Of a stretch of DNA of 64,000 nucleotides, positions 43,040-53,489 are shown piece by piece. The stretch comes from Ahaetulla prasina. Taxonomy: Eukaryota; Chordata; Lepidosauria; Squamata; Colubridae. A program made the translations under genes and the position numbers. The stretch covers positions 68,849,205-68,913,204 of the forward strand of contig NC_080546.1 of NCBI RefSeq assembly GCF_028640845.1. Reading direction: 5' to 3'. Under the pieces are notes generated by a model. It did no database searches, had not been told where the DNA came from, and saw nothing but the letters and a program-made list of their open reading frames with translations. Position 1 is the stretch's first letter, and each line of letters starts with the position of its first letter.

Positions 43040-44100
43040 TGCTCAAAGGTGATATGATCTGAGGTAAAAAGCTCAGCCTCGCATTGTGCTACTCACTGTG
43101 GTATGAACGCTTGAGTCTGGGATTTTAAGAGGATGGCAAATACATCATGAGGGACCCTCATAACTAGTGGGTGTCCAAGGACCAGGTCCCTTGATCATTC
43201 GACTATTTCAACAGTAACCGCTACTGCTCATAAGCAGAGGACCATCCCTCACACTATGGGGTCCAGCTGGATAGAGTAACAGGCAACTTGTCTCTGTATA
43301 AGGCTGGATTTCTATGCTAGGACTCCTGACCCTACCCCCTGATTTTTCTTTACATACAGAATGAAGGGCTTTTGGTAGTTAGGCAAGTCCAAGAGATGGG
43401 ACAGAGGCTAGTGTATGTTTTATTTTGTCTAAGGTTTGGATTAAGGTTTTGCTCCATATGATGAGGTATGCTGCATCTTTAGCTGTTAATTGAAAGAGGG
43501 GCATTGCCAATTTCCAAACGAGGAAATCCATGGGCAGCAGAACCCCAGGATTCCTAAGACGGCTCTAACCTGGCATTTTGTCTTGGGAGGTTTCATGCTT
43601 AGTATAATCCTTACTCGTTCTGGGGCTAACTTGTGGATCCCTGGGGTAACCTATGTAAACTACTTCTTGCTGGAGGTATTGGAGCTTTGTTGGGGATGCC
43701 TTATTCCTCTCTCTGCTAAATAGTAGAGCAAGTGGTGGGTGTCAGTGCAGCAGTCCTCCTCCATCTCGGAAGCTAACAGGAGATCATTCACATATTGGAT
43801 GACAGTGGACTTGCACAGCAAGAGGATGGAAGACAGATCTTTTAGGATTTGCGAGAAGAGGGAAGATGGTTGGGGATTCTGTATACTCCTGACGGAGACA
43901 GGTCCAAGTGTATTTTTGGTCTTCCCATGTGAATGCAAATAGATAATGAGAAGCCCAGTCTACCGGACTGCTGAAGAAAGCAGTTCACAAGTCAATTATA
44001 GTAAAGTACTCAGTTGTGGCTGGAATTTTGGCTATGTATGTTCTGATTAGTTTCCTAATTGGCTCAATTGCCTCTGGCTCATTCTTATATTAGGACATCC
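43040..44100 (-). pseudogene. endogenous retrovirus pol remnant (RT to RNase H region)
   Basis: The minus strand, read over several shifts and stops, carries a retroviral-type RT, unlike the gypsy and LINE RTs elsewhere. The best-preserved frame (43660-43938) has FSQILKDL and, in place of the catalytic YVDD, YVNDLLLAS. Upstream (43940-44100) is the finger/palm region, and downstream (43040-43660) the connection and RNase H approach in fragments. The Asp-to-Asn change and many stops make it inactive. The gamma/epsilon-like type is an inference. No LTR or env is attached. Confidence 0.7.
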
Positions 44101-44245
44101 AAGGGGGTGGGCCTGCCTTTACTTGTACCTAAATTGGGGTGGCACTCTTTAGAAGGCACACCTCAATGGAGTCCCATCCCCAGAGGGAGGGGGTAGTCTT
44201 GCAAATCTTGGTGCAGTGAGTTTTCCTTAATTGGAGCTTGGGTGG

Positions 44246-44349
44246 CATAGGATAGGATAGAATAGGGTAGGGTAGGGTAGGGTAGGGTAAGGTAGGATAG
44301 GATAGGATAGGATAGGATAGGATAGGATAGGATAGGATAGGATAGGATA
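44246..44349. repeat. (GATAG)n / (GGTAG)n pentanucleotide satellite
   Basis: About 20 units, with GGTAG variants at 44272-44292 and GATAG elsewhere. It is one transition from the AATAG LINE tails and abuts L1 coding sequence. Opposite-strand frames here are repeat artefacts. Confidence 0.92.
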
Positions 44350-44351
44350 CA

Positions 44352-45104
44352 AGACAGATATGATACAATTTGGATTCCAAAAGGAAGCATATGAATTAGA
44401 CAAAATTCTTCAAGGTACAGAAGACAAATTGATTTAAAAATTCTACAATTATTTATTAAGATACAAATTGGAAGAAAACATGATAATTTGGGCAAAAAAA
44501 TTCAGTTATATTGAATTACATAAGTGGGAAAAATTATGGAATACAAATTATAAACTAGCAATGTCTGTACCCTATAAAGAAAATATGTATAAAATGTTTT
44601 ATAGATGACACCTGCCACCAGCTAAATTGACAAAGATGTTCCCCAATACTTCACCACTATGTTGGAAATGTAAACAACAAAAGGGAACGTATTACCATAT
44701 GTGGTGGTCCTGTCATAAATTGAAACAATATTGGCAAAAAATTAAATTACAAATAGAAGAAATTATAAATCAACATATAGAAATGAGGCCCATTTTTACT
44801 GGGAATAATTCCAGGGTCATATGAAAAAGAAATACGGTATTTAATTATCCACATAGTTACATCTGCACGAATAGTCTACGAACAGAACTGGAAAAATAAC
44901 AATATACCATCTGAAGACAATGTAATTAGAAAAATCATGGAATGTGTGGAAATGGATAAGCTTACGAAGGAGATACAAGAAAAAGAGGAAACAGAATATT
45001 ATCTAGTATGGGAGAGATGATATATATGGTTGGAGGAAAAGGGGAAAAAATAAAAGGACAAGGAAAGATTAACTAATGGATAAATTAGGAGTCGAAATAG
45101 AAGA
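44352..45104 (+). pseudogene. L1 ORF2 C-terminal region and 3' end
   Basis: Codons include YKENMYKMFYR, PPAKLTKMFPNTSPLCWKCK and the Cys motif CWKCKQQKGTYYHMWWSC (C-X2-C-X8-H-X4-C). The last codons, ETEYYLVWERWYIWLEEKGK near 44990-45050, need one frame repair and are followed by a stop. The same ending recurs at 59959-60063. The element is truncated at 5' by the pentanucleotide satellite. Confidence 0.82.
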
Positions 45105-45106
45105 AT

Positions 45107-45137
<31 letters not shown>

Positions 45138-45140
45138 TTA
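45105..45140. repeat. (TTTA)n microsatellite, LINE tail
   Basis: The AAAT-type 3' tail of the minus-strand L2-like LINE next to it. Confidence 0.9.
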
Positions 45141-47450
45141 TTTAGATTTTTATACCGCCCTTCTCCCGAAGGACTCAGGGCGGTGTACAGCCAGATTATA
45201 AAAAACAATACAATATACCAATTAAAATGGAGACTTAAAATAACATATTCTATAAATGGCCGAAAATTTAAAAACCATCAATTTAACCCATAAAATTCAT
45301 AAAATACCCCAATTAAAATTATTTAAAATTTAAAAGTTTAAAAAAATTTAGGTCAGTCCCGCTTGAATAAATAAATACGTTTTCAATTCACGGCGAAAGG
45401 TCCGAAGGTCAGGTAGTTGAAGCAAACCAGGGGGAAGTTTGTTCCAGAGGGTGGGTGCTCCTACAGAGAAGGCCCTTCCCCTGGGGGCCGCCAGCCGACA
45501 TTGCTTGGCGGATGGCACCCTGAGAAGACCCTCTCTGTGTGAGTGTACGGGTCGATGGGAGGCATAAGGTAACAGCAGGCGGTCCCGTAAGTACCCGGGC
45601 CCTAAGCCATGGAGCGCTTTAAAGGTGGTAACCAAAACCTTGAAGCGCACCCAAAAGACCAGAGGTAGCCGGTGCAGATTGCGCAGGAGCAGTGTTGCAC
45701 GGGAGCAACGTGTGGCTCCCTCGATCGAGTGCACTTCAAGGGGAGCCCCATGTAGAGAGCATTGCAATAATCCAAACGAGAAGTGACAAGAGCGTGAGTG
45801 ACCGTGCATAGGGCATCCTGGTCAAGGAAGGGGAGCAACTGGCGAACCAAGCGCACCTGGTAAAAAGCTCTCCTGGAGTCGGCCGCCAAATGATCTTCAA
45901 ACGACAGCCGTCCATCCAGGAGAACACCCAAGCTGCACACCCTTTCTGTTGGGGCCAATGACTCACCTCCAACAGTCAGCTGCGGTTGCAGCTGACTGTA
46001 CCGGGGTGCCAGCATCCACAGCCACTCCATCTTGGAGGGATTGAGCTTGAGTCTGTTTTTCCCCATCCAGACCCGTACGGCTTCCAGGCACCGGGACAGT
46101 ACTTCGACAGCTTCGTTGGGGTGGCCCGGGGTGGAAAAGTACAGCTGCGTATCGTCAGCGTACAGCTGGTAACTCACCCCAAAGCCACTGATGACCTCGC
46201 CCAACGGCTTCATATAGATGTTGAACAGGAGAGGCGAGAGAATCGACCCCCGAGGCACCCCACAAGTAAGGCGCCTCGCAGTCGATCTCTGCCCTCCTGC
46301 CAACACCGTCTGCGACCGGTCAGAGAGATAGGAGGAGAACCACTGATAAACGGTGCCTCCCACTCCCAACCCCTCCAACCGGCGCAGCAGGATACCATGG
46401 TCGATGGTATCAAAAGCCGCTGAGAGATCTAACAGGACCAGGGCAGAGGAACAACCCCTATCCCTGGCCCTCCAGAGGTCATCCACCAACACGACCAAAG
46501 CTGTCTCCGTACTATATCCGGACCGGAAGCCGGACTGGAACGGGTCTAGATAGACAGCTTCATCCAGGTACCGGGGAAGCTGCCATGCCACCACACTCTC
46601 TACAACCTTTGCCACAAAGCGAAGGTTGGAGACTGGATGATAATTTCCCAAAATAGCTGGGTCCAGGGAAGGCTTCTTGAGGAGGCGGGGAAAACCCCTT
46701 CCAACAATGAAGCATTTATAATTCCCTGGAGCCAGCCTCGTGTCACCTCCTGAGTGGCCAGCACCAACCAGGAGGGACACGGGTCCAGTAAACATGTAGT
46801 GGCATGTAACCTCCCCAGTAGCCTGTCCACGTCCTCGAGAGCCACAGAATCAAACTCATCCCAAACAACCTCAACAAGACTGTCATCTCACTTGGATCAT
46901 CGCAATTTTGGTCCAAACTATCCCAAAGCTGAACGATTTTATCATATAGATAACCACTAAACTCCTCGGCACGTCCCTGCAAGGGGTCATCCCGCCCCTC
47001 CTGATGAAGGAGAGAGCGGGTCACCCGAAACAGGGCGGCCGGGCGGTTATCTGCTGACGCAATGAGGGTGGAAATGTAAAAATGTTTCGCCTCCCTCAGT
47101 GCCACTAGGTAGGTCTTCGAAAAAGACCTAACTAGTGTCCGATCAGCCTCGGAACGGCTGGACCTCCAGGTACTCTCTAGGCGTCTTCTCCGGCGTTTCA
47201 TCTGTCTCAGCTCCTCAGAAAACCAAGGGGCCAATTGAGATCTGCGCCGGGTCAGAGGCCGCAAAGGCACGACACGGTCCAAAGCCCCAGCCGTGGCCTG
47301 TTCCCAGGCCGTAACTAGTTCTTCGGCCGTGCCGTGGGCAAGATCCTCAGGGAATGGCCCAAGCTCCGTCAGGAACCTCTCGGGGTCCATCAGGCACCTG
47401 GGACGGAACCAACACATTGGTTCCGTCTCCCTGCGGTGGTGAGCGGAATA
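45141..47450 (-). mobile_element. L2-like LINE (CR1/L2 group), 5'-truncated
   Basis: The minus strand runs from the linker between endonuclease and RT through a complete RT to the 3' UTR. It ends with ACCGCCCTGAGTCCTTCGGG / AGAAGGGCGGTATAAAAATC and an AAAT tail. The GC-rich coding part is notable in an AT-rich area. The endonuclease is missing. Confidence 0.88.
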
Positions 47451-47465
47451 AATAGGAAGAAACAA
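45348..47465 (-). pseudogene. L2-like reverse transcriptase, frameshifted
   Basis: Three overlapping frames. 46743-47465 is the pre-RT region (QLAPWFSEELRQMKRRRRRL). 45602-46795 is the RT: NYHPVSNLRFVAKVVE, DPFQSGFRSGYSTETALV, VLLDLSAAFDTIDHG, GVPRGSILSPLLFNIYMKPL and catalytic YADDTQLYFS. 45348-45809 is the C-terminus (LGPGYLRDRLLLPYASHRPV, FRRELKTYLFIQAGLT). Shifts near 46800 and 45780 split it, but the core retains its catalytic aspartates. The enzyme copies LINE RNA at a nicked target. Confidence 0.87.
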
Positions 47466-47690
47466 AAATTGTGAAAAGGAAATTGGGTATACGTGTATAT
47501 CTAAGTATATATGTAAATAAAATAATTAGAATAATATAATATAGTGATATACAGTATATATGATATATTAGAAATATATATATAAAAAATACAGTAGGAT
47601 AAGAGAGAGAAAATGTATAAGTATTGATCACCGATGTGAAACTGTTGAAAAGAAGAAAGTGTTAATATTTTTTTTAAAAAAAGGCTAGGC
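47466..47690. other. AT-rich sequence
   Basis: AT-repeats such as TATATAT, with no recognised element. Confidence 0.4.
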
Positions 47691-48297
47691 TAGGATAAGA
47701 TAGGATGAGTGGAAGGGACCTTGGACGTCTTCTAGTCCATCTCCCTGCTCAAGCAGAATAACCCATACCATAGCTCAAGAAGTAGGTTGTGGTCTATTTT
47801 GTCAAATGCCTTACTGAAGTATACTATGTCCACAGCATTTCACTAGTCTCCTAATTTAGTGACTTTATCACAGAATGAAATAAGATTGGTTTGGCATGAT
47901 CTGTTATTAACAAACCCATGCTGGCTACTAGATATAACTGATTTATTTCTAGTTGTTCGCAGATCTGTTTTTTATTATCTTTTCCAGGATCTTCCCAGGT
48001 ATTGATGTTAGACTAATTGGTCTGTGGTTTCCTGGGTCTGTTTCTTTTCCTTTTCCTTTCTTGAAGCTGGGAACCACATCATCCCCTTTCCAGTCCTCTG
48101 GTACTTCCCCAGTGCTCCAGGAGTTTTTAAAGATATGGTGCAATAGTTCTGAGATAACATCTGCCAGCTCTTTCAGAACTCTGGGATGTAATCCATTAGT
48201 CACGATGATTTATATTCATCAAGGTCAGATAGATGTTCTCTTACCATTTTCTTGCTCATTTTATTTTTTATTTCTAGTTTGTTTTTTACAGTAGTTT
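47691..48297 (-). pseudogene. CR1 RT N-terminal part joined to the CR1 3' tip
   Basis: The minus strand encodes NGLHPRVLKELADVISELLH, STGEVPEDWKGDDVVPSFKK and NHRPISLTSIPGKILEKII (48203-47949), then fragments (AFDKIDH) to 47790. It jumps to the CR1 terminus (GGACTAGAAGACGTCC region, 47695-47780). Most of the RT is deleted. The upstream part of the same CR1 is at 48905-49790. Confidence 0.82.
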
Positions 48298-48900
48298 TTT
48301 TTATTTATTTATTTATTTATTGTTTAAATTTATATACCGCCCTATCTCCCAAAGGACTCAGGGCGGTTTACAGGCATTTAAAAAACAGGTAAATACAATC
48401 TAAAAACAGTTAAAAAACTTATTCTAAAAGCCTAAATTAAAAATATGAAAATAAAACCCAATTTAAAAAAACCATAAATTAAAATCTAGCTCAGTCCTGC
48501 GCAATTAAATAAGTATGTTTTAAGCTCGCAGCGGAAGGTCTGAAGGTCTGGAAGCTGACGAAGTCCTGGGGGTAGTTCGTTCCAGAGGGTGGGAGCCCCC
48601 ACAGAGAAGGCCCTTCCCCTGGGCGTCGCCAGACATTGCCTCGCTGACGGCACCCTGAGGAGTCCCTCTCTATGAGAGCGCACGGGTCGGTGAGAGGTAT
48701 TCAGTAGCAATACGCGGTCCCGTAGATAACCCGGCCCTATGCCATGGAGTGCTTTAAAGGTGGTCACCAAAACCTTGAAGCGCACCCAGAAGGCCACAGG
48801 TAGCCAGTGCAGTCTGCGCAGGATGGGTGTTATGCGGGAGCCACGAGGGGCTCCCTCTATCACCCGCGCAGCCGCATTCTGGACTAACTTTTGGTATGTT
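48298..48900 (-). mobile_element. L2-like LINE 3' fragment inserted in CR1
   Basis: The frame 48486-48863 matches the C-terminus of the 45141-47450 element (FWVRFKVLVTTFKALHGIGP, LWNELPPGLRQLPDL, FRCELKTYLFNCAGLS). It ends in the CCGCCCTATCTCCC-type stem-loop and an AAAT tail at 48300-48320. It splits the CR1 coding sequence between 48297 and about 48905. Confidence 0.85.
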
Positions 48901-48904
48901 GGGC

Positions 48905-49790
48905 TGTAATTTCTATTTGTATGAAGACTGATACAAAGAATGAGTTAGGCAGCTCGGCTTTCTCCCTACTGCCTGTTACTTCCCTGCCGTCTTCTCTTTC
49001 TGGTGGACCTACTGTTTCCTTGACCTTTTTTCTTTTTATGAATATGTTGAAAGAAACTTTTTAAAAATTATCTTTGACTTTTGTTGCAAGTCTTTGTTCA
49101 TTCTGAGCCTTTGCTTTCCGGACTTCATCTTTGCATGTTCTGGCTATCTGCTGATAATCAGCCTTAGTTAAATGTCCCTATTTCCATTTTTTTGTACTTG
49201 TTTTTCAGTTTCTCAGAGAGATCTTTGTGCAGCCATGCTGGTTTCTTCTTGAATATGTTATTTATCTTTTTCAGTGGTCTAGTGCTGGACTGGGTTTTTA
49301 TGATCACATTTTTCAGAATTTCCCATGCTTCTTAAGTTGTTTTCCCCTTTAGGATTTTCATCCATGGAATCTTTCCTAGGCTGTCTCTGAGTTTATTAAA
49401 ATCAGCTCTTTTAAAGTTTAAAACACTGGTTGGATTATTTTCTATATTGAATTCCAGTATGACTTGGTCACTTTCACCCAATGTTCCGGCAACTTCAACT
49501 CCCTCTATCACTTCTCTATTAGAATTAGATCCAGTATAGCTTTACTTCTAGTTCCCTCCTCTACCTTTTGGATAGACAAGGGAACAAAGTTGTCAGCTAA
49601 GTTGGTTAGGAATCTATTTGATCTCCCACTTGCTGTAGCATTTGTCTCCCAGTTGATATTTGGATAGTAGAAATCTCCCATTACTACTGTGGTATGTTTC
49701 CTATATACATTTGTTAACTGGTTGGCAAAGAATTTATCTATTTCTTCTGATTGGTTGGAGTGGCCTGTAATATACACCTATAGCAATCCT
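48905..49790 (-). pseudogene. CR1 endonuclease C-terminal half and linker
   Basis: The frame 49508-49777 reads YITGHSNQSEEIDKFFANQL, VVMGDFYYPNINWE (endonuclease GDFN-like site) and LDLILIEK. Further fragments follow toward 48905 (FRDSLGKIPW-like, KKINNIFKKKPAW). The block continues the CR1 at 47691 and is itself continued by 52183-52480. Confidence 0.82.
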
Positions 49791-50910
49791 AAAAGTGCAT
49801 TTTCAGAAGGCAAATGGACTTTGTTTTTTCCTTGAAGATGTTTTGTTTCTCATCTGAGAAGCTTCTTATGCTCTGACAGGATAGTGGGGAGTGGAAGAAT
49901 TTATATTCCTTGCAGACAACTGGTCATTTGCATCCTTTTAGAGGGTTGTTGAAGCACTTGAAGGTTTATGTCCTCAGGGTCACCTGAGTAATGCTCCTGG
50001 TTCCTGTAGTCTGCAGTTTTTTTTCTCTGGAAATCCATTCCTGTTCCCACACCATTCAAAGGGTGTTCATCCTAATGACAAGGCTTCGACTAACAAACCC
50101 AAGCAAATCAGAATTCTGAGACTTGACTCCTTCTCAAATGTCTTCTTTAATAAGTACATCATATCAGCACAGCTTCAATGGAAAACCAAATCTAAATGTT
50201 TCCTGCGGTTACAGTATAATTAAACTAGGAAATAACCCCATCCCCAAGTGTCACAGGTCACGTTGGCCAATTGGGTTAATTGGCGAGTTCTTCAGGCACC
50301 CCGAACCTTATCTGTTCCCAGTAGATATTACCTTGGTTCTCACAAGAAAGCTCTTTGATGTGTCTAGTAATGCATGCCAACCTCCTTCCCCACTTTCCTC
50401 TCTGTGTGGCAACTGAGGAACAGAAAGATGGATGCTGCCAGGTTCGGTTCAAAGTTGACACCCAAATTGGAATTGGTTGTCTCAAATTTTCTGGACTGTT
50501 GCTTCTTGGATGAGAAGTGAAATGTCTTCAAAAAAACCCCAAAAAAGTTCAGTTGCCTTCTGAAAAAGCACTTTTGGGACATGGTTGACTGAAAATCTCT
50601 ACAGACTTTTAGCTAAACAATCTGGGATGAACACCTTTTGCGTGGTGTGGGAGTAAGAATGGATTTCCAGAGAAAAAACTGCAGACCACAGTAATTAGGA
50701 GCACTACTCTGATGACCCTGAGCACACAGATAAACCTCCAAGTGCTTCAACGACCTCTAAAAGGATGCAAATAACCAGGTGTCTGCAAGAAATATAATCC
50801 TTCCATTTCCCAACTATCCTGTCAGAGCTGAAGAAGCTCCTTGGATGAGAAGTGCAACATCTTCAAAGAAAAAACAAAAAAGTCCATTTGCCTCCTGAAA
50901 AAGCACTTTT
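49791..50910. mobile_element. foldback element with about 287-bp inverted arms
   Basis: The left arm 49791-50076 (starts AAAAGTGCATTTTCAGAAGG) and right arm 50624-50910 (ends CTCCTGAAAAAGCACTTTT) are reverse complements over their whole length with modest divergence. Both contain GGATGAACACC, AATGGATTTCCAGAGAAAAA, AAGTGCTTCAA and AAAAGGATGCAAAT. The 550-bp loop holds an LTR-like block and an extra partial right arm (50484-50615). It is non-coding and interrupts the CR1 at 49790. Confidence 0.85.
50084..50480 (-). mobile_element. LTR-like block in the foldback loop
   Basis: It shares TTTAATAAGTACATCATATC and AGCAC with the block at 26203, and AGGTCAC(G)TTGGCCA with the block at 59528. An antisense polyadenylation signal is present. 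Borders are not fixed and no TSD is found. Confidence 0.4.
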
Positions 50911-50924
50911 GGGACAGCCATGAC

Positions 50925-52180
50925 CTGGATGACTAAGAATCTCTGCAGACCTTTACACTTATGGCAATGTCACTTTTTTCCCCTTTTATATTGACCCATA
51001 TACATTCTGGACCCCTCCACAATTGGATAACCACGTTTCTGTCAAACAGACAACAAGTGGTCAAAATAGGCAGTACCATATCAAATCCTGTTCCTGTCAA
51101 TAGCGGCGTTCCCCAAGGCAGTGTTCTTGGACCAACACTCTTCATATTATACATTAATGATCTCTGTGACCATATTAAAAGTAATTGTGTTCTCTTCGCT
51201 GACGATGTCAAACTATTTAACAGTACCAACAATACAGCTACCCTTCAAAAAGACCTTGACTTTGTGTCAGAATGGTCAAAAACTTGGCAACTCCAAATCT
51301 CAACCAGCAAATGCTCTGTCTTACACATTGGAAAAAAGAATCTAAACACTAAATACAAACTCGATGGACATTACCTTACAGATGACCCCCACCCTGTTAA
51401 AGACCCTGGAGTTTTCATATCCAGGTGCCAAAGCCCACTGCAACTACATCGCAAAAAAGACTTTAAGAGTTGTAAACCTAATCTTATGTAGCTTCTTCTC
51501 CAGAAACACTACACTGCTAACTAGAGCTTATAAAACATTTGCTAGACCAATTCTTGAATACAGCTCGCCTGTCTGGAACCCATACCACATTTCAGACATC
51601 AATACAATTGAATATGTCCAGAAATATTTTACAAGAAGAGTTCTCCACTCCTCCGAATACAACAAAATACCTTATGCCACCAGACTTGAAATCTTGGATT
51701 TAGAAAACTTAGAACTCTGCCGCCTTCGACAGGACTTGTGTTTAACTCATAGAATCATCTATTGCAATGTCCTTCCTGTGGGAGACTACTTCAGCTTCAA
51801 TCACAACAATACAAGAGCAAACAATAGATTTAAACTCAATGTTAACCACTACAATCTTGATTGCAGAAAATATGACTTCTGTAATAGAGTTATTAATACT
51901 TGGAACACACTACCTGACTCTGTGGTCTCTTCTCAAAACTTTAACCAAAAACTCTCTACTATTGACTTCACCCCATTCCTAAGGAGGTCTATAAGGGGCG
52001 TGCATAAAAGCACAAACGTGCCTACCATTCCTGTCCTATTGTTTCCTTTCATTATATCCAATTAATATAGTTATTACATACTTATGCTCATATATATGCT
52101 TATATATTATATAGTTATTTTCAAGCTTATGCTTATATATACTGTTGTGACAAAATAAATAAATAAATAAAAATAAAATA
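50925..52180 (+). pseudogene. LINE RT C-terminal half with AAAT tail
   Basis: The frames 50961-51491 and 51364-52065 encode a non-LTR RT from NSGVPQGSVLGPTLFILYIN through an intact catalytic FADDVKLF to SPVWNPYHISDINTIE and the NTWNTLPDSVV tail. One frameshift near 51420 separates them. The 3' UTR has AAGGGGCGTGCATAA and CGTGCCTACCATTCCTGTCC and ends GTGACAAAATAAATAAATAA. It is the best-preserved of four copies and is 5'-truncated. It lies beside the foldback element inside the CR1. Confidence 0.87.
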
Positions 52181-52182
52181 AA

Positions 52183-52480
52183 GATTATGTGTAGATCTAT
52201 TGTGACCTCTTACATATAGTACAATTCCACCTCCTCTTTTTGTAGATCTGTTTCTTTTAAACAATTTATACCGATCCATCAATACATTCTAGTCATGGGT
52301 TTCATCCCACTAGGTTTCTGTAATGGCAACTATGTCATACCTGCCATCTTGAAAAAAAAAAACTTTTCAAGACTTTGTATTCAAAAGAACTAAGTTCTGG
52401 CTAAATTGTTTCTCCTGCCTCATCTCTGGGTGAAGTGCACTCTTTACATAATTTGTTACAGTGGTTATGTCTGCAATCTT
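52183..52480 (-). pseudogene. CR1 endonuclease N-terminal part
   Basis: On the minus strand the text reads RYDIVAITETWWDETHDWNV then RGGGIVLYVRG, the CR1 endonuclease start with its catalytic Glu (ITETW). Removing 49791-52182 joins it to the GDFYYPN segment at 49508-49777, so this is one CR1 copy interrupted by later insertions. Confidence 0.82.
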
Positions 52481-52494
52481 GGCAGGATTAGTTT

Positions 52495-52737
52495 GAGATG
52501 TATTCCCTGACTCTCAAGGAGCTGCCTTCAGCTGCTCCTGTGAGATATTTCCGGTTATCTGTAACCGGTTATCTGTAACCAATATATATCTGTAATGATG
52601 GCTTGTTGGGCACCTTTCTTATGATTAAATTACTTGAAACATGGTGTCAGAAGTCTGAATCCATGTCTTCCTGATATATTTGAAGCATACTCCCAAAAGC
52701 TAAGCAGTGGAAGCATGGCAGCTGCTAACAGTATACC
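52495..52737 (+). mobile_element. Ty3/gypsy 5' LTR end, primer-binding site and gag start
   Basis: TATA-like AATATATATC near 52582 and ATGATTAAATT precede TGGTGTCAGAAG at about 52641, a typical LTR-retrotransposon primer-binding site right after an LTR end. The gag start (MAAANS, about 52715) is cut at 52737 by the chromovirus and continues at 55236. The LTR 5' border is uncertain. Confidence 0.55.
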
Positions 52738-53208
52738 TGTCAGGCCTGGAAACCATACTAGGCCATAGGTTTCCAGACGCTGGTACATTTCTCCTCTGAG
52801 GGGAAGAAGGGGGAGTTGAGGGGTATGGTAACATTCTTCAAGCGGTCAAGGTCGGATTGTGTTCACATCTGCAGAAGGAGTGGCAAGAAGAGGTTTCGAA
52901 TAAAGTGGAAGAATGTTGGACCATGTGACCAGCAAAGGGGTTAGGGGGTGGGACTCTTGGGGTTTGTATCTAGGAAACCACAATTTGACAGCCAATGCGA
53001 ACAGGTAGTACATGCAATGATTCCCGATAGCGAACCAGCCAGCCAAGCACTTACTCGACTGTGATCACGCCGTGGTGCTAACACCGCACCAAATAAACTA
53101 CTAGCGGAATTAAAATCAGCACTCGCTGACGATGCTTGGTTTAAAGAAAACTTGCCGGACCTCACCTTAAGGGATGGACTACCCTGGAAGGGAACCAAGA
53201 TTTATGAC

Positions 53209-53484
53209 CTTCCGCCACGAACTTAAAACCTACTTATTTCGTCTTGCTGGACTCGCTTAAATTTTAAATTATCAAATTGATTTTATGGGTTTTAAATTTT
53301 TTGTAAATGTTAGAGGGTAATATTTTATCTATAAGTAGCCATATCAAATAGGTTTTTTAAGGGTTGTTTTTAGTTTTGTATTGTTGTTTTCTTTCTGTAT
53401 TTTATTCTTGGCTGTACACCGCCCTGAGTCCTTCGGGAGAAGGGCGGTCTATAAATAAAAATATTCTATTCTATTCTATTCTAT
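53209..53484 (+). mobile_element. L2-like LINE 3' end, 275 bp
   Basis: It begins in the last codons (FRHELKTYLFRLAGLA stop) and ends GGGCGGTCTATAAATAAAAA, then ATTCTATTCTATTCTATTCT. The CACCGCCCTGAGTCC/GGGAGAAGGGCGG stem-loop is present. It separates gypsy KGTKIY from VPVVMRLAILQRS. The flanks TATGACC and TATGTACC suggest a diverged TSD. Confidence 0.85.
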
Positions 53485-53489
53485 GTACC

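Noticed and set aside
44129..44495. Two frames rich in SYPIL repeats
   Set aside because: They are translations of the pentanucleotide satellite in two frames.
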